From assembly GCA_963841715.1 (NCBI GenBank), contig CAWJDP010000004.1, positions 465,158-529,157 on the forward strand: DNA of 64,000 bases. The letters are read 5' to 3'. The stretch is from DASPWW01 sp963841715. Its GTDB lineage: Bacteria; Actinomycetota; Thermoleophilia; Solirubrobacterales; 70-9. The translations under genes were made by a program, and so were the position numbers. The notes beneath the pieces are model-generated. The model did no database searches and was not told where the DNA came from. It saw only the letters and a list, made by a program, of their open reading frames with translations. Positions within the stretch are counted from its first letter, which is position 1, and each line of letters begins with the position of its first letter. Of the stretch, positions 26,522-35,940 are shown piece by piece.

Positions 26522-27472
26522 GTGGCCACGTCGCCACAACTCGATCCGCCCGCCGTGGCGGAGGTTGGGGAGAGGCTGCGGGAGAACATCCGGCGGGCGC
26601 TGAAGGTGCGCGACGAAGTGGTCCGCAATCTGCTCGTAGCGCTGCTCGCCGACGGTCACGTCCTGATCGAGGACTATCCGGGGGTCGGCAAGACCGCCCT
26701 CGCCCGCGCGCTGGCGCGATCGGTCGAGGCCGAGTACGCGCGCGTGCAGTGCACCGCCGACCTGCTGCCGGCCGACGTGGTCGGGACCAACGTCTTCGAC
26801 CGCAACGAGTCGCGGTTCGAGTTCCACCCCGGGCCGGTGTTCGCGAACGTCGTCCTCGTCGACGAGATCAACCGCGCGTCGCCGAAGACGCAGTCGGGGC
26901 TGCTCGAGTGCATGCAGGAGCGGCGGGTGACGGTCGAGCGCGAGTCGCACGAGCTCGCGCGGCCGTTCATCGTCATCGCGACCCAGAACCCGATCGAGTA
27001 CGAGGGCACCTACCCGCTGCCCGAGGCGCAGCTCGACCGGTTCATGGTCCGGCTCTCGCTCGGCTATCCGAGCGCCGAGGACGAGGCGGAGATGTTCGCC
27101 CAGCACGCCGAGCGCGACCGCGTGCTCGACCTCGAGCCTGTCGCCGAGCTCGGGACCGTGCTCGCGGCGCAGGCCGCCGCGGGCGCGATTCATGGAGCGG
27201 AGCCCCTGCGCCGGTACGTGGTCTCGCTGTGCGAGGAGACGCGGCGGCACCCCGGCGTAGAGCTCGGCGCGAGCCCGCGCGCCGGCCTGATGCTGTTCCA
27301 GGCCGCGAAGGCGCTCGCCGCGCTCGAGGGACGCGACCACGCTCTGCCCGACGACGTCCAGGCGATCGCGGTCCCCGTGCTCGCGCACCGGCTGCTGCTC
27401 GGGATCGGCGCGACGAGCGACGAGCGCGAGGCGGTCGTCCGCGACGCGATCGAGCGCGTGCCGGCGCTCTAG
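26522..27472 (+). CDS. MoxR-type AAA+ ATPase
   Basis: 316 residues, GTG start. Walker A is EDYPGVGKTALA, Walker B is VVLVDEINRASPKTQ, sensor 1 is IATQNPIEYEGTYPLPEAQLDRF (in part), and the lid domain is C-terminal. MoxR ATPases act as chaperones that insert cofactors or assemble complexes, and are almost always paired with DUF58 and VWA or transglutaminase proteins, as here. It is the first gene of a three-gene operon; DUF58 begins 9 bases later. Confidence 0.93.
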   Translation: MATSPQLDPPAVAEVGERLRENIRRALKVRDEVVRNLLVALLADGHVLIEDYPGVGKTALARALARSVEAEYARVQCTADLLPADVVGTNVFDRNESRFEFHPGPVFANVVLVDEINRASPKTQSGLLECMQERRVTVERESHELARPFIVIATQNPIEYEGTYPLPEAQLDRFMVRLSLGYPSAEDEAEMFAQHAERDRVLDLEPVAELGTVLAAQAAAGAIHGAEPLRRYVVSLCEETRRHPGVELGASPRAGLMLFQAAKALAALEGRDHALPDDVQAIAVPVLAHRLLLGIGATSDEREAVVRDAIERVPAL

Positions 27473-27481
27473 GCGGGCGCG

Positions 27482-28594
27482 GTGAGCGAGGCGAAGTCGA
27501 CGCTCGGGCTCGCGGTGGCGCTGCTCGCCGCGGGGGTCGCATTCGACTCACCCGTGCTCGTCGTCCCGGGTGTCGGGCTCGCCCTGCTGTGGGCGGCGAC
27601 GTGGGCGTGGATCGCGCTCGCGGTTCGCGGCGCGCGGATCGAGCGCCCGCGCGGGCCCGCGAGCGTCGTCGAGGGCGAGCCGTATCCGCTGCGGATCGTC
27701 GTCCGGCGCGGAGCGATCCCGCTGTGGGGCGAGCTGCGCGACCCGATGCTCGAGGGACCGCGCCCGGTCGGAGCGACGCTTCGCCCACGCGACACCGAGC
27801 TCACGCTCCCGGTCAGCTTCGAGCGCCGCGGTCGCCTCGCGCTCGAGCCGGCGAGGCTCGTCGTCCGCGACCCGCTGGGCCTGCGCTCGCGCGGGCTGAA
27901 GAGCGAGCACGGGGGCGAGCTGCTCGTGCTGCCGCGGATCGAGCCGGTCCTCGCCCCGGGCGACGCGGGGGGAGGCGAGGGCGCCGGCGACGCCTCGGAG
28001 CTCGGCGAGGGTGCGGGCGCCTCGGCGCTGGAGGCAAGCGCGATCGACTTCGAGATCGACGGCCTGCGACCGTACCGGCCGGGGAGCCCGGCGAGCCGGA
28101 TCCACTGGCCCGTCGTCGCGCGAACCGGCGAGCTGATCGAGCGGCGTTTCGTCTCCGGTGGGGACAGCTCACCCCTCGTCGTCCTCGACGCGCGCGATCC
28201 CGATGACCCCGAGTCACTCGACCGCGCGGTGCGGGCGGCGGGATCGCTGTGCGTCCACCTCGCGCGGACGAGCGGCGGATGCGGGCTGCTGCTTCCCCGC
28301 GCGCGGCGGCCGCTCGCCGTCGATCGCGAGTTGCGCGCCTGGCCGGTGGCGCACGCCCGGCTCGCCGTCGTCGAGGCCGGCGGTGCCTCGCCGCGCAGCT
28401 CGATCGCCGGGCATCCGGGAGCGGTGCTGTGGGTGACGGCACGGCGCGGGCGTCCCGCCTCCGCGGCGATCTCGTATCTCGTCTCGCCTCATCCGGTTCC
28501 CGGGCTGCCGGTCCGGTTCACCGTCGCCGGATGCCATGGGCAGGCGCTCGCCGGCTCGGCCGCGCGCGCGACGCGGCGGAGGGCGGCGGCGTGA
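27482..28594 (+). CDS. DUF58 protein, MoxR partner
   Basis: 370 residues. Two N-terminal hydrophobic helices (about 10-45) are followed by a beta-rich domain and the DUF58 core, marked by DGLRPYRPGSPASRIHWPVVARTGELIERRF. This core is related to VWA domains and is thought to be a MoxR client or partner. It ends in GTGA, where its stop overlaps the start of the transglutaminase gene, so translation is coupled. Confidence 0.88.
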   Translation: MSEAKSTLGLAVALLAAGVAFDSPVLVVPGVGLALLWAATWAWIALAVRGARIERPRGPASVVEGEPYPLRIVVRRGAIPLWGELRDPMLEGPRPVGATLRPRDTELTLPVSFERRGRLALEPARLVVRDPLGLRSRGLKSEHGGELLVLPRIEPVLAPGDAGGGEGAGDASELGEGAGASALEASAIDFEIDGLRPYRPGSPASRIHWPVVARTGELIERRFVSGGDSSPLVVLDARDPDDPESLDRAVRAAGSLCVHLARTSGGCGLLLPRARRPLAVDRELRAWPVAHARLAVVEAGGASPRSSIAGHPGAVLWVTARRGRPASAAISYLVSPHPVPGLPVRFTVAGCHGQALAGSAARATRRRAAA

Positions 28595-30877
28595 GCGCAC
28601 GGCGCCGGCTCTCGCCGAGGCTGGCGCTGCGGCTCGGCGCGTTCGCCGCGCTGGCCGTGTTCGCGGCGGCTGCGTGGTCGCGTCTCGTCGCGTCGCCTCC
28701 GCACGGCCGCCTCGCGATCACGGTCGCCGCGGCGCTGATCACGGCCGCGGTGCTCGCGGCGATCGCGGCGGAACGTGACGGCGCGATCCGCGCCCGGGCG
28801 GCGGCGGCGCTCGCGCTCCTCGCGGCGCTCGTCGTCGGGCTGGTCGCGGTCGGCGTTCCCGCGCAGCAGCTGATCCCGTCGCATTGGGGCGCGCTCACCC
28901 ACTGGCTCGGCCGCGGGCTCTCGGGCCTCGCCGGCAACGTCATCTACCCGTACAGCGAGTCGAACGGATGGACGCGGAGCGTGATCCTCGCCGCGCTGCC
29001 GCTCGCGCTCTGCCTCGCCGCCGCGCTCGCCTTCTGGCCTCGCCGCGGGACGCGCGGCCGCCGCATCGCGCCGCTCGTCGTCATCGTCGCGCCGCTCGCG
29101 ATCGGGGTCACGATCGTCGCTCCGCCGCACCCGCTCGTCTGGGGCCTCGCGCTGCTGGTCGCGATCGCAGCCTGGCTGTGGCTTCCGGCGCTGCGCCCGC
29201 GCGACGCGATCGCGGGCGCAATCCTCGTCGGTGCGGCAGGCGCGGTCGCGATCCCGATCGCCGGCGCGCTCGACCGCGGGCGGCCGCTCCTCGACTACAC
29301 GCAGTGGAAGCTCGGGCACCAGAGCGGTCAACACGATCGACTGGAACCACACCTACGGGCCGCTTCGGTGGCCGCGCAGGGGAACGCCGCTGGCGGCGAT
29401 GGAGACCCATCGGCCCGAGTACTGGAAGGCCGCGGTGCTCGAGCAATTCAACGGCACGCGCTGGCTGCGCTCCCGCCGCACGACCGGCGAGACGCTCGAG
29501 CTCCCGACCCAGGTCGAGGGCGGCCCGGCGGGGGCGACGCTGCGACAGAGGCACACGGGGTGGATCACGACGGTCGGGGTGACGATCGGCCCGATGCAGA
29601 GCCGGTTCGTGCTCGGCACCGGGGAGGCGATCTCGGTCGACGGCGTCGACCACGCTGAGTCCGCTCCCGACGGGTCGACGATCGCCGGTGACGGGCCTCT
29701 CGGCCAGGGCGATTCCTACTCCGAGATCGCATACGTACCGAACCCCGACGCGCGCCAGCTTCGAACCGCGCCGCGCCGCTACCCGAGCATCCTCACCCGC
29801 TACACCGAGCTCGGCCTGCCCGGCCGCACGAAGGAGGTCGGCACGCTGCCGTCCACCCCGGTGCGCCATCCGGAGGTCCGCGTCCCGCTGCGTGGCGGTC
29901 CGACGCGCGGAGAGGGCGCGGCGCGGGCCGCGATCACCGCCTCGCCGTACGGCTCGACTTGGCGGCTCGCCCACCGGATCACGGCGGGGGATTCGACCGC
30001 GTATGCGGCCGCGCAGTCGATCCAGCGCTATCTGCGCAGCCACATGACCTACAACGAGGACGCGCCCCGCCGCCACTACCCGCTGCGCGCGTTCCTGTTC
30101 CGCGACAAGATCGGCTACTGCCAGCAGTACGCCGGCTCGATGGCGCTGATGCTGCGCATGCTCGGGATCCCGACCCGCGTCGTCTCGGGCTTCAGCCCCG
30201 GCTCCCCCGACCCCAAGAACCCGAACCGCTACATCGTCGAGGACCTCGACGCCCACTCATGGGTCGAGGTCTACTTCCCGACGATCGGATGGGTCACGTT
30301 CGACCCCACCCCGCCGGCCGCCCCCGCCGCCGGCCGCAATCCGAGCACGAAGACGGCGAAGCCGCTCGCCGCCGGCCCGAGCCTCAACTCCACCGATCCC
30401 GGCGGCAGCCGCCGCAAGGGCTTCACTCCGGCGCGGAACCCGAACACGACCGCGAGCGTGTCGGGGGGCTCGTTTCCACTCTGGATCTTCCCCTCGGGGT
30501 TCGGGGCGCTGGCGGCGATCGCGCTCGCGGGCGGCGCCGCACTCGTCATCGCGCGCCGCCTCCGCTACGCCCGCCTCTCGCCCGAGGCGAGGCTCGACGC
30601 GCACCTCCGCGAGCTCCGGCCCGCCCTCGCCCGCCTGAACGAGCCGATCGGCCCCGATGCGACGCTGTTCTCCCTCGAGCAGCGCTTCCTTGACCGCGGC
30701 AAGCGGACCGCCGCCCGCTACGTGGCGAAGCTCCGCGTCGGCCGCTTCGCGGCCGCAAACCGGCGCCCTATGACCCTCGCCGAGCGCCGCGAGCTCCGCG
30801 CGGACCTCGCGGCGCGCACCGGCGTCCGCGGCCGCCTGCGCGCCTACTTCTCGTTGCCGCCCGGCGCGCCGGGCTGA
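28591..30877 (+). pseudogene. TgpA-like membrane transglutaminase, one frameshift
   Basis: About 761 residues. The N-terminal part has six to seven membrane helices (28591-29310). The extracytoplasmic transglutaminase core has the catalytic Cys in KIGYCQQYAGSMALMLRMLG, the His in DAHSWVEVYF and the Asp in GWVTFDPTP. One further membrane helix and a DUF4129-like tail follow. A single extra G near 29315 splits it into two frames, and the active site lies in the intact part. It probably crosslinks or trims cell-surface proteins or peptides, assembled with MoxR and DUF58. A deleted second copy of its 3' end lies at 57012. Confidence 0.85.
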
Positions 30878-31046
30878 GCCCGGTTGATCACGGTGGTCTA
30901 TCGAACATCAGCCCGGCGCGCGGCTTGCGCTTGAACGCGATCCGGGCGGGGAGGAATCCAGGAGTTTCACGGCGCGGCCATCCTGCGACCGCGCCGCCCG
31001 GCCGCCCGGCCCGATCCCGACCGGCTGGCAGTTCGCTTCGAGGAGT

Positions 31047-31545
31047 TCAAGACGGCCGCGTGACCGGCCGAAGCCGCTTCGGGCCGTCGCGAACGAGGCG
31101 CCGCGCCCCGAGCTCGGCGATCCTGCGGTAGGCGTCTCCCGCCGCGTCCTCGAGGGGCGCGAGGGGAAGGCCCCAGGCCTCGTATCCCTCGGCGATCGTC
31201 CTCAGGTACGCGGGCGAGGGCAAGGCGAGATCGTCCTCGCCCATGACGTATGTGACCGCGACGACCGGCCCGTCCGCGCTCCGCACCTCGACCTGCTTGC
31301 GCCGGTAGAGGCCGAGCGCGACGCCCTCGTACCGGTCCAGCGCCTCGAGATCGGCGTCGCTCGCCAGCCACAGGCCGCCCCCACACGCGACCGCCCGCGC
31401 GGCGCTCGATGTCGGCGACGCCGCGGAAGACGAGCACCCAATCGTGGAGAACCGCGACGTCGCCGCGCGTAGCGTCCGGCGCGCGACCGGCCATCCCGTC
31501 GGGATTGAGGTTCGAGCCGTAGGCGAAGTAGGGAGTGCTGATCAC
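31047..31545 (-). pseudogene. Gamma-glutamylcyclotransferase-like protein, frameshifted
   Basis: About 165 residues when one break near 31378 is bridged. The signature FAYGSNLNPDGMAGRAPDA begins the protein. The catalytic Glu lies in ALDRYEGVALGLYRR, followed by VTYVMGEDD and a helical C-terminus. The fold (GGCT/AIG2-like) opens gamma-glutamyl peptides to 5-oxoproline or acts on related amides. It is the first gene right of the transglutaminase, from which it is separated by about 170 non-coding bases. Confidence 0.72.
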
Positions 31546-31557
31546 GCCTCCATGGTC

Positions 31558-31577
31558 GGTGAGCGCAAGCGCTCACC
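31558..31577 (-). terminator. Hairpin between VWA operon and cyclotransferase gene
   Basis: GGTGAGCGC and GCGCTCACC pair perfectly (9 bp) around two bases. It lies 22 bases after the stop of the small minus-strand gene at 31599. No U-tract follows, so it would be a GC-only hairpin terminator or a processing site. Confidence 0.45.
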
Positions 31578-31598
31578 TGACGGGCCGACGCCGAGCTC

Positions 31599-31775
31599 TC
31601 ACCCCGGGACGCGCTCGGGCTCACGCGCGGGCCTCCGCGCCGGCTCGCGCTTCGGCGCGGGCTCCTCGCCCGGCGAGCGCTCGGGCGGCGCGTCGGGGGC
31701 CCGCTCGGGCTCGCGACGAGCCGGCTTCTCGACCGGCTCGACGATGATCGTGCGCGAGGGGCCCGGGAACGTCAT
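31599..31775 (-). CDS. Small Pro/Glu/Arg-rich protein coupled to the VWA gene
   Basis: 58 residues: a conserved-looking head MTFPGPSRTIIVEPVEKPAR and a low-complexity tail of alternating Glu, Pro, Arg and Ala. Its ATG shares one base with the VWA stop (TGATG), which strongly implies translation. I recall similar short heads followed by Pro/Glu tails after VWA genes in related actinobacteria. It may be a flexible partner. It is not visible as an open frame from a standard scan because of its length. Confidence 0.6.
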   Translation of the reverse strand: MTFPGPSRTIIVEPVEKPARREPERAPDAPPERSPGEEPAPKREPARRPAREPERVPG

Positions 31776-33031
31776 CACCGCTCCCGCCCGCGGCGGCGCG
31801 ACTTCATGTGGTAGTCGGAGCGCGCCTGCTTGCGGGCGGACATCGCGTCGATCTCCGCACCCTCCGCCAGGTCATCGAGGATCCCCGCTTCCGCGTCGAG
31901 CTCGCCGGCCGAGTCTGCTGGAGCGGACGTGGCGGCGAGCCGCAGGTCTGCTGAAGCCGTGCGCCACACCCCGCTCGCTCGGTCAACGTCGCCGTCGCGT
32001 AGCGCGTCCGTCCCCTCGCGCTTCGCGCGCTGCGCGCGCTGGAACGCGAGCTCGGTGCTCACCCGGGGATCCTCGGCCCGCCCCGCGGCCTCGTCGCCCG
32101 GGACGACGTTGACCGAGACCGGGATCGTCGCAAGCTTGCTCTGCATCGACTCGACGTCGACCCACCGCAGCTCGAGGTCGCACACCTTCGCGAGCCCGAG
32201 CTCGCTCAGCGCGGGGACGTCGATCTCGAGCAGCAGGCGCCGCGTCTCCCCGGCGCTCAGGCCTCCGAGCTCGGCCATGAACCCGCCCTCGATCGCGGTC
32301 GCCGGAAGGTCGTTGAAGAGGCGCACCGCGTCGACGTCCGTGGTCGGCCGCACCGTGAGGCTCGCCGCCTGAGCGGCCTGCTCGAGCAGCCCGTCGACCT
32401 CGCGGGCGAGCGCCGCGCCGGCGTCGTCGCCGTGCTCGGCGAAGCTCGTGTTCCCGCCGCCTCCGCGGGCGATCGCGGCGAGCAGGTCCTCGTCGTAGCC
32501 GAGCCCGATGCCGATCGTCGAGCTCGTGATCCGCGCCTGCTGCGCGCCGGCCGCGAACCGCTCGAGGCGGGCCTGGTCGACGATGCCCTCGTTCGCGTGG
32601 CCGTCCGAGAGCAGCACGAGCGTCGCGCCGTCGCCGTCCCCCGCGCGCTGCGCCTCCTGGATCCCGCGCAGCAGACCGTCGGAGAGGTTCGTCATCCCAC
32701 CCGGGTAGACCGTGTGCAGCGCCTGGCGCGCCATGACGCCGTCATCGACCGGACCGGCCGCGATCGGCACCGCGACCTTGTCGTCGAACGTGACGAGGCC
32801 GACCCGATCCTCCGGGCGCAGGCGCCCGAGCAGCGAGTCGAGTGCCTGGAGTGCGGCGAGCAGCCGCCCGTCGGCCATCGACCCGCTGCGGTCGATGACG
32901 ACCTGGAGGGTCGCCGGCGGTCGCTGTCTGGACGCGTCGCCCGCGGGAGCGGTCAGCTCGAGGAGAGCGTGAACCGTGTCCTCGCTCTCAACGGCGATCA
33001 GGTCGTATTCGAGCTCGAGATTGGTCTTCAT
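31775..33031 (-). CDS. Von Willebrand factor A domain protein
   Basis: 418 residues: a short N-terminal beta region, a VWA domain (about 40-215) with a complete MIDAS (DRSGSM, the Thr in YPGGMTNLSDG, the Asp in LLSDGHANEG), then a beta-sandwich and a helical C-terminus. No signal peptide is present, so it is probably cytoplasmic. Such VWA proteins mediate metal-dependent contacts. Coupled to the small gene at 31599. Confidence 0.88.
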   Translation of the reverse strand: MKTNLELEYDLIAVESEDTVHALLELTAPAGDASRQRPPATLQVVIDRSGSMADGRLLAALQALDSLLGRLRPEDRVGLVTFDDKVAVPIAAGPVDDGVMARQALHTVYPGGMTNLSDGLLRGIQEAQRAGDGDGATLVLLSDGHANEGIVDQARLERFAAGAQQARITSSTIGIGLGYDEDLLAAIARGGGGNTSFAEHGDDAGAALAREVDGLLEQAAQAASLTVRPTTDVDAVRLFNDLPATAIEGGFMAELGGLSAGETRRLLLEIDVPALSELGLAKVCDLELRWVDVESMQSKLATIPVSVNVVPGDEAAGRAEDPRVSTELAFQRAQRAKREGTDALRDGDVDRASGVWRTASADLRLAATSAPADSAGELDAEAGILDDLAEGAEIDAMSARKQARSDYHMKSRRRGRER

Positions 33032-33072
33032 ACGGCATCTAGTCGCCAGCCTCGGCGCGTTTCTGACGAGGC

Positions 33073-33108
33073 GCGGTGCGGGCCGGAGAGCTCTCCGGCC
33101 CGCACCGC
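33073..33108 (-). terminator. Perfect 36-base palindrome, probable hairpin terminator
   Basis: GCGGTGCGGGCCGGAGAG is followed at once by its exact reverse complement, an 18-bp stem with no spacer. It starts 8 bases after the stop of the secreted-protein gene on the minus strand and lies 41 bases before the VWA start. Without a U-tract it would be an actinobacterial GC hairpin terminator. Perfect symmetry also allows a protein-binding site. Confidence 0.6.
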
Positions 33109-33115
33109 ACGTCGC

Positions 33116-33562
33116 CTACTTGACGCCCTTGGCACAGACGATGCCCTCGACGGCCTGGCCCGGCTCGCCGCTGAGATCGTCAAATCCGTACGCGAACGTG
33201 GTCGCGCTGACGGCTGTCAGAACGTCCGCCGTGATCAGACGGTCTGTGTTGTAGAAGGCCGATGCGGCGAGCTGGCCGCTCGGGCATGTGAGGGAATGAA
33301 TGTCCGTCACCCCGAACGGCGCGACAAACGTCGGAGTCGTCGCCTGGTAGTAGAAGAGCTTGACCTTGCTGCGCTTCTTCTTGGCCTCCTGAATCGCCGG
33401 CGTGACCTTCGCTGCCTGCATCCGACGAACCTTCTCGATCCGCTTTGGTATCGGCGGACCGGTCGGCGCTTCGGCCTTTGGATTTGAGTCGGCCTGAACG
33501 AGCTGAGCGCCTGCGAACAGCGCGCACACGACGATTGCGCATCCCACGACGAGCTTTCTCAT
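33116..33562 (-). CDS. Secreted protein of unknown function
   Basis: 148 residues. A clear signal peptide (MRKLVVGC, hydrophobic core, likely cleavage near AQA or VQADS) is followed by a basic helical segment and a beta-rich region ending in CAKGVK. Two Cys (TCPSG and IVCAK) may form a disulphide outside the cell. No family recognised. It is flanked by the sigma-factor cassette on the other strand. Confidence 0.72.
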   Translation of the reverse strand: MRKLVVGCAIVVCALFAGAQLVQADSNPKAEAPTGPPIPKRIEKVRRMQAAKVTPAIQEAKKKRSKVKLFYYQATTPTFVAPFGVTDIHSLTCPSGQLAASAFYNTDRLITADVLTAVSATTFAYGFDDLSGEPGQAVEGIVCAKGVK

Positions 33563-33725
33563 CGCTTCTCCTCTCCTGATTGCGATCTTCTGAGTTCGGT
33601 CGGGCTCCGCAGCGCAGATCTGACGCGGGCGATCCTTCGACGCCCCGCGTTATCGTTGCCCGCGCCGCACGGACGCGGTCAGATCAACCGACGGGAGGAA
33701 GACCGAACACCCGACCGGCAGAACC

Positions 33726-34367
33726 GTGGCCAACTTTCGCCCCTTGAAGGAACACGAGCTCTCATCCCTCAGCGACCAGCAGCTGATCGACTACGTCGGG
33801 GCGGCACGTGACGCCGACAAGCTCGACGATGCGCAGACGGCGCTCGGCGTGCTCGTGTTCCGCCACTACGCGAATGTGCGCGGCCGCGTCAGGATGAAGA
33901 TCCCCGCGGACGATGTGGAGGACATCGCGATGGAGGCGGTGACGAGCGCAATCCGCTCCGCCTTCGACGGCACCTCGCGGGGCGAGTTCCACGGCTGGCT
34001 GCACAAGATCGTCTCGCGGCGGATCGCCGATTACCACGGCAAGAACACGATCGACACGACGCCACTTCCGGAGGAGCACGGGGACGACGAGTCCGTGTGG
34101 GGGGTGAGCGGGATAGAGCCCGATCCGACCACGGCAGTCGACGTCGAAAGCGTCATCGAGCAGGCGCTAGGCGAGCTCAGCGAGCCGCACCGCCTCGTGA
34201 TCCAGAAGTATGCGTTCGAGGACCTGAGCGCCGCCGACGCCGCCGCGGCCGTCAACTCCGAGCTTCCCGACCTCAACCCTGTGATGAGCGAGCAGAACGT
34301 GAACCAGATCGTGAGCCGGTTCAGAAAGCGCGTACGCGAGCTGCTCGCGGAGGCAGACAGGACGTGA
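33726..34367 (+). CDS. Sigma-70-like RNA polymerase sigma factor
   Basis: 213 residues, GTG start. Region 2 is seen around residues 50-105 (DDVEDIAMEAVTSAIRSAFD, GEFHGWLHKIVSRRIADYHG), then an acidic linker, then a region-4-like helix-turn-helix (LGELSEPHRLVIQKYAFEDLS ... VNQIVSRFRKRVRELL, in part). The extra insertion in region 4 makes it atypical. It may drive the cassette that follows; its stop overlaps the next start as GTGA. Confidence 0.82.
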   Translation: MANFRPLKEHELSSLSDQQLIDYVGAARDADKLDDAQTALGVLVFRHYANVRGRVRMKIPADDVEDIAMEAVTSAIRSAFDGTSRGEFHGWLHKIVSRRIADYHGKNTIDTTPLPEEHGDDESVWGVSGIEPDPTTAVDVESVIEQALGELSEPHRLVIQKYAFEDLSAADAAAAVNSELPDLNPVMSEQNVNQIVSRFRKRVRELLAEADRT

Positions 34368-35017
34368 CGATGGCCGACGTCGAGCGACTGCTGAGCGAGT
34401 ACATCCAGGAGCACCGCGCCGGGGGGCCCGCCGACCCCGTCGAGTATCTCGAGCGCGTCGAGGGGGCCGATCGCGCCGAGCTCGCCGCGCTGATCGACGC
34501 GTACCTGATGCGGGCGCCGGGACGGGAATGGGATCCCGAGGCGTTCGCCGGCTCCCCCGCGGAGGCGCTGACGGAGTCGTTACACGAATCGCTCCACGGC
34601 GCCGCTGGGCTGTGGCCCAGGGTCCTCCCCCAGCTGCGGAAGCGGTCGGAGATCATGCGCGACGAGCTCGTCCGGCGGCTCGCCGAGCAGCTCGGCGTCG
34701 CGGACAAGCAGCGGAAGGTGGGCGAGTACTACAACCGCATGGAGCACGGGACGATCTACTCGGCGGGGGTCTCGCAGAACGTCCTCGCCGCGCTCGCGGG
34801 CATCGTCGGCGTCAGCGCGGAGTCGCTGCGGAGCGCGGGCAGATCCCTGCACCCGCCTGAGGGCGGGGTGGCGGAGGAGGTCGCGTTCGCCCGCATCGGC
34901 TTCCCCGACGAGCGCTACGCGCGCGAGGAGGCGGCGGCCGGCCCACCGCAGCCGGCGCCGGCCGAGCCCGAGGAGTGGGACGAGGTCGACGAGCTGTTCA
35001 GGGGCGGAGCGGAGTAG
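34364..35017 (+). CDS. XRE-like regulator coupled to the sigma factor
   Basis: 217 residues. The GTG overlaps the sigma-factor stop by four bases; an ATG lies two codons later. The N-terminus is helical. The middle (about residues 105-165) looks like a helix-turn-helix: RRLAEQLGVADKQRKVGEYY followed by NVLAALAGIVGVSAESL. The C-terminus is Pro/Glu-rich and acidic. It could be an anti-sigma or a repressor destroyed by the ImmA-like protease encoded downstream, as ImmR is by ImmA. That link is inference. Confidence 0.68.
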   Translation: MTMADVERLLSEYIQEHRAGGPADPVEYLERVEGADRAELAALIDAYLMRAPGREWDPEAFAGSPAEALTESLHESLHGAAGLWPRVLPQLRKRSEIMRDELVRRLAEQLGVADKQRKVGEYYNRMEHGTIYSAGVSQNVLAALAGIVGVSAESLRSAGRSLHPPEGGVAEEVAFARIGFPDERYAREEAAAGPPQPAPAEPEEWDEVDELFRGGAE

Positions 35018-35069
35018 ATCGTGCGCTCGCTGCGTCAGCGGCCACGACGAGGCGGCGACTGAGAGAGCG

Positions 35070-35309
35070 ATGGCGTCGAGCGCCGAGAAGCCGATGCAGC
35101 TGTTCCGCTTCGCGCTCCGCGAGCGCGACTGGGTCCTGGCCGCATTGCTCGCGCGCGCCCTCGAGCGCGAGGGCGGCGCGCACCCGCAGCTCGAGCTGGA
35201 GCTGAGGCAGACGCGCGGCGCCGGTGCACCGGCCCAGCCGTCGCTCGCGGCGTTGCGCGCGTTGGGTGCGCTCGCCGCCGAGCTCGAGCTCGAGGAATCG
35301 AACGGATAG
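35070..35309 (+). CDS. Small helical protein in the sigma/ImmA cassette
   Basis: 79 residues, mostly helix (LFRFALRERDWVLAALLARALE, in part; LAALRALGALAAELELEE). It lies between the XRE-like gene and the protease gene, with 52 and 7 bases of spacing, and uses the same codon style. Function unknown. It could be a small adaptor. Confidence 0.55.
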   Translation: MASSAEKPMQLFRFALRERDWVLAALLARALEREGGAHPQLELELRQTRGAGAPAQPSLAALRALGALAAELELEESNG

Positions 35310-35316
35310 GTCGCTG

Positions 35317-35868
35317 GTGGAGGAGTTCGAGAGCCGAGCAACGAGCGTCCTCGCGTCGGTCCCCGAGTGGATCTGGGATGGTGAGACGCCGCCGGTCCCG
35401 GTCGAGGACATCGCCGACAGTCACTTCGGCCTGTTGGTGTGCGACAAGGAGGCCGAGGAGATGGCGGCCGCGCCGGGCTGCCCGCAGCTCGCGTCCGGCC
35501 AGTCGATCTCCGGCCTGCTGCTTCCATCGCGGGGTGAGATCTGGGTCAACCGCGCAGAGGGGGAGGAGTGGCCGGGGCGGCGGCGGTTCACGATCTGCCA
35601 TGAGCTCGGCCACTGGGTCCTCCACAGCACCGGCCAGCAGGCGCTCTTCTGCCGCCACGGCCAGGTCACCGAGGAGGAGGTGCCGGAGACCCGCCCGCCG
35701 CTCGAGCCAAAGGAGCAGGAGGCGAACTCGTTCGCGGCCGAGCTGCTGATCCCGGCGCGCCTTCTTCGCGAGCAATACGAGGACAAGACGCGCGACTTCG
35801 ACAAGCTCTGCGCGATCTTCGGCACCTCGGCCCGCGCGATGAGCAAGCGACTCCACGCGGTGATCTGA
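35317..35868 (+). CDS. ImmA/IrrE-type metalloprotease
   Basis: 183 residues from GTG 35317. The zinc motif HELGH lies in RRRFTICHELGHWVLH, with the third-ligand region NSFAAELLIP about 45 residues later. This is the gluzincin ImmA/IrrE (DUF955) family, which cleaves XRE repressors in response to DNA damage, phage or element signals. The upstream XRE-like protein is the natural candidate substrate. It ends the cassette. Confidence 0.9.
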   Translation: MEEFESRATSVLASVPEWIWDGETPPVPVEDIADSHFGLLVCDKEAEEMAAAPGCPQLASGQSISGLLLPSRGEIWVNRAEGEEWPGRRRFTICHELGHWVLHSTGQQALFCRHGQVTEEEVPETRPPLEPKEQEANSFAAELLIPARLLREQYEDKTRDFDKLCAIFGTSARAMSKRLHAVI

Positions 35869-35914
35869 GGTCATGGAGTCGCATCACAGCAGGAGAATCG
35901 AGCAGGCAGGCTGC

Positions 35915-35930
35915 GTACTCAATTGCGTAC
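35915..35930 (+). promoter_or_regulatory. Palindromic operator before the toxin-antitoxin genes
   Basis: GTACnCAATTGnGTAC is a near-perfect 16-base palindrome directly upstream of the antitoxin start. A -10-like TACACT (35928-35933) overlaps its right arm and lies exactly 7 bases before ATG 35941, as in leaderless actinobacterial mRNAs. Antitoxin binding here would block the -10 box and give autoregulation. Confidence 0.55.
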
Positions 35931-35940
35931 ACTGATGGCC

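Noticed and set aside
26489..27388. N-terminal extension of the deazaflavin protein to 27388
   Set aside because: The extension is antisense to the MoxR gene and has no relation to the nitroreductase family.
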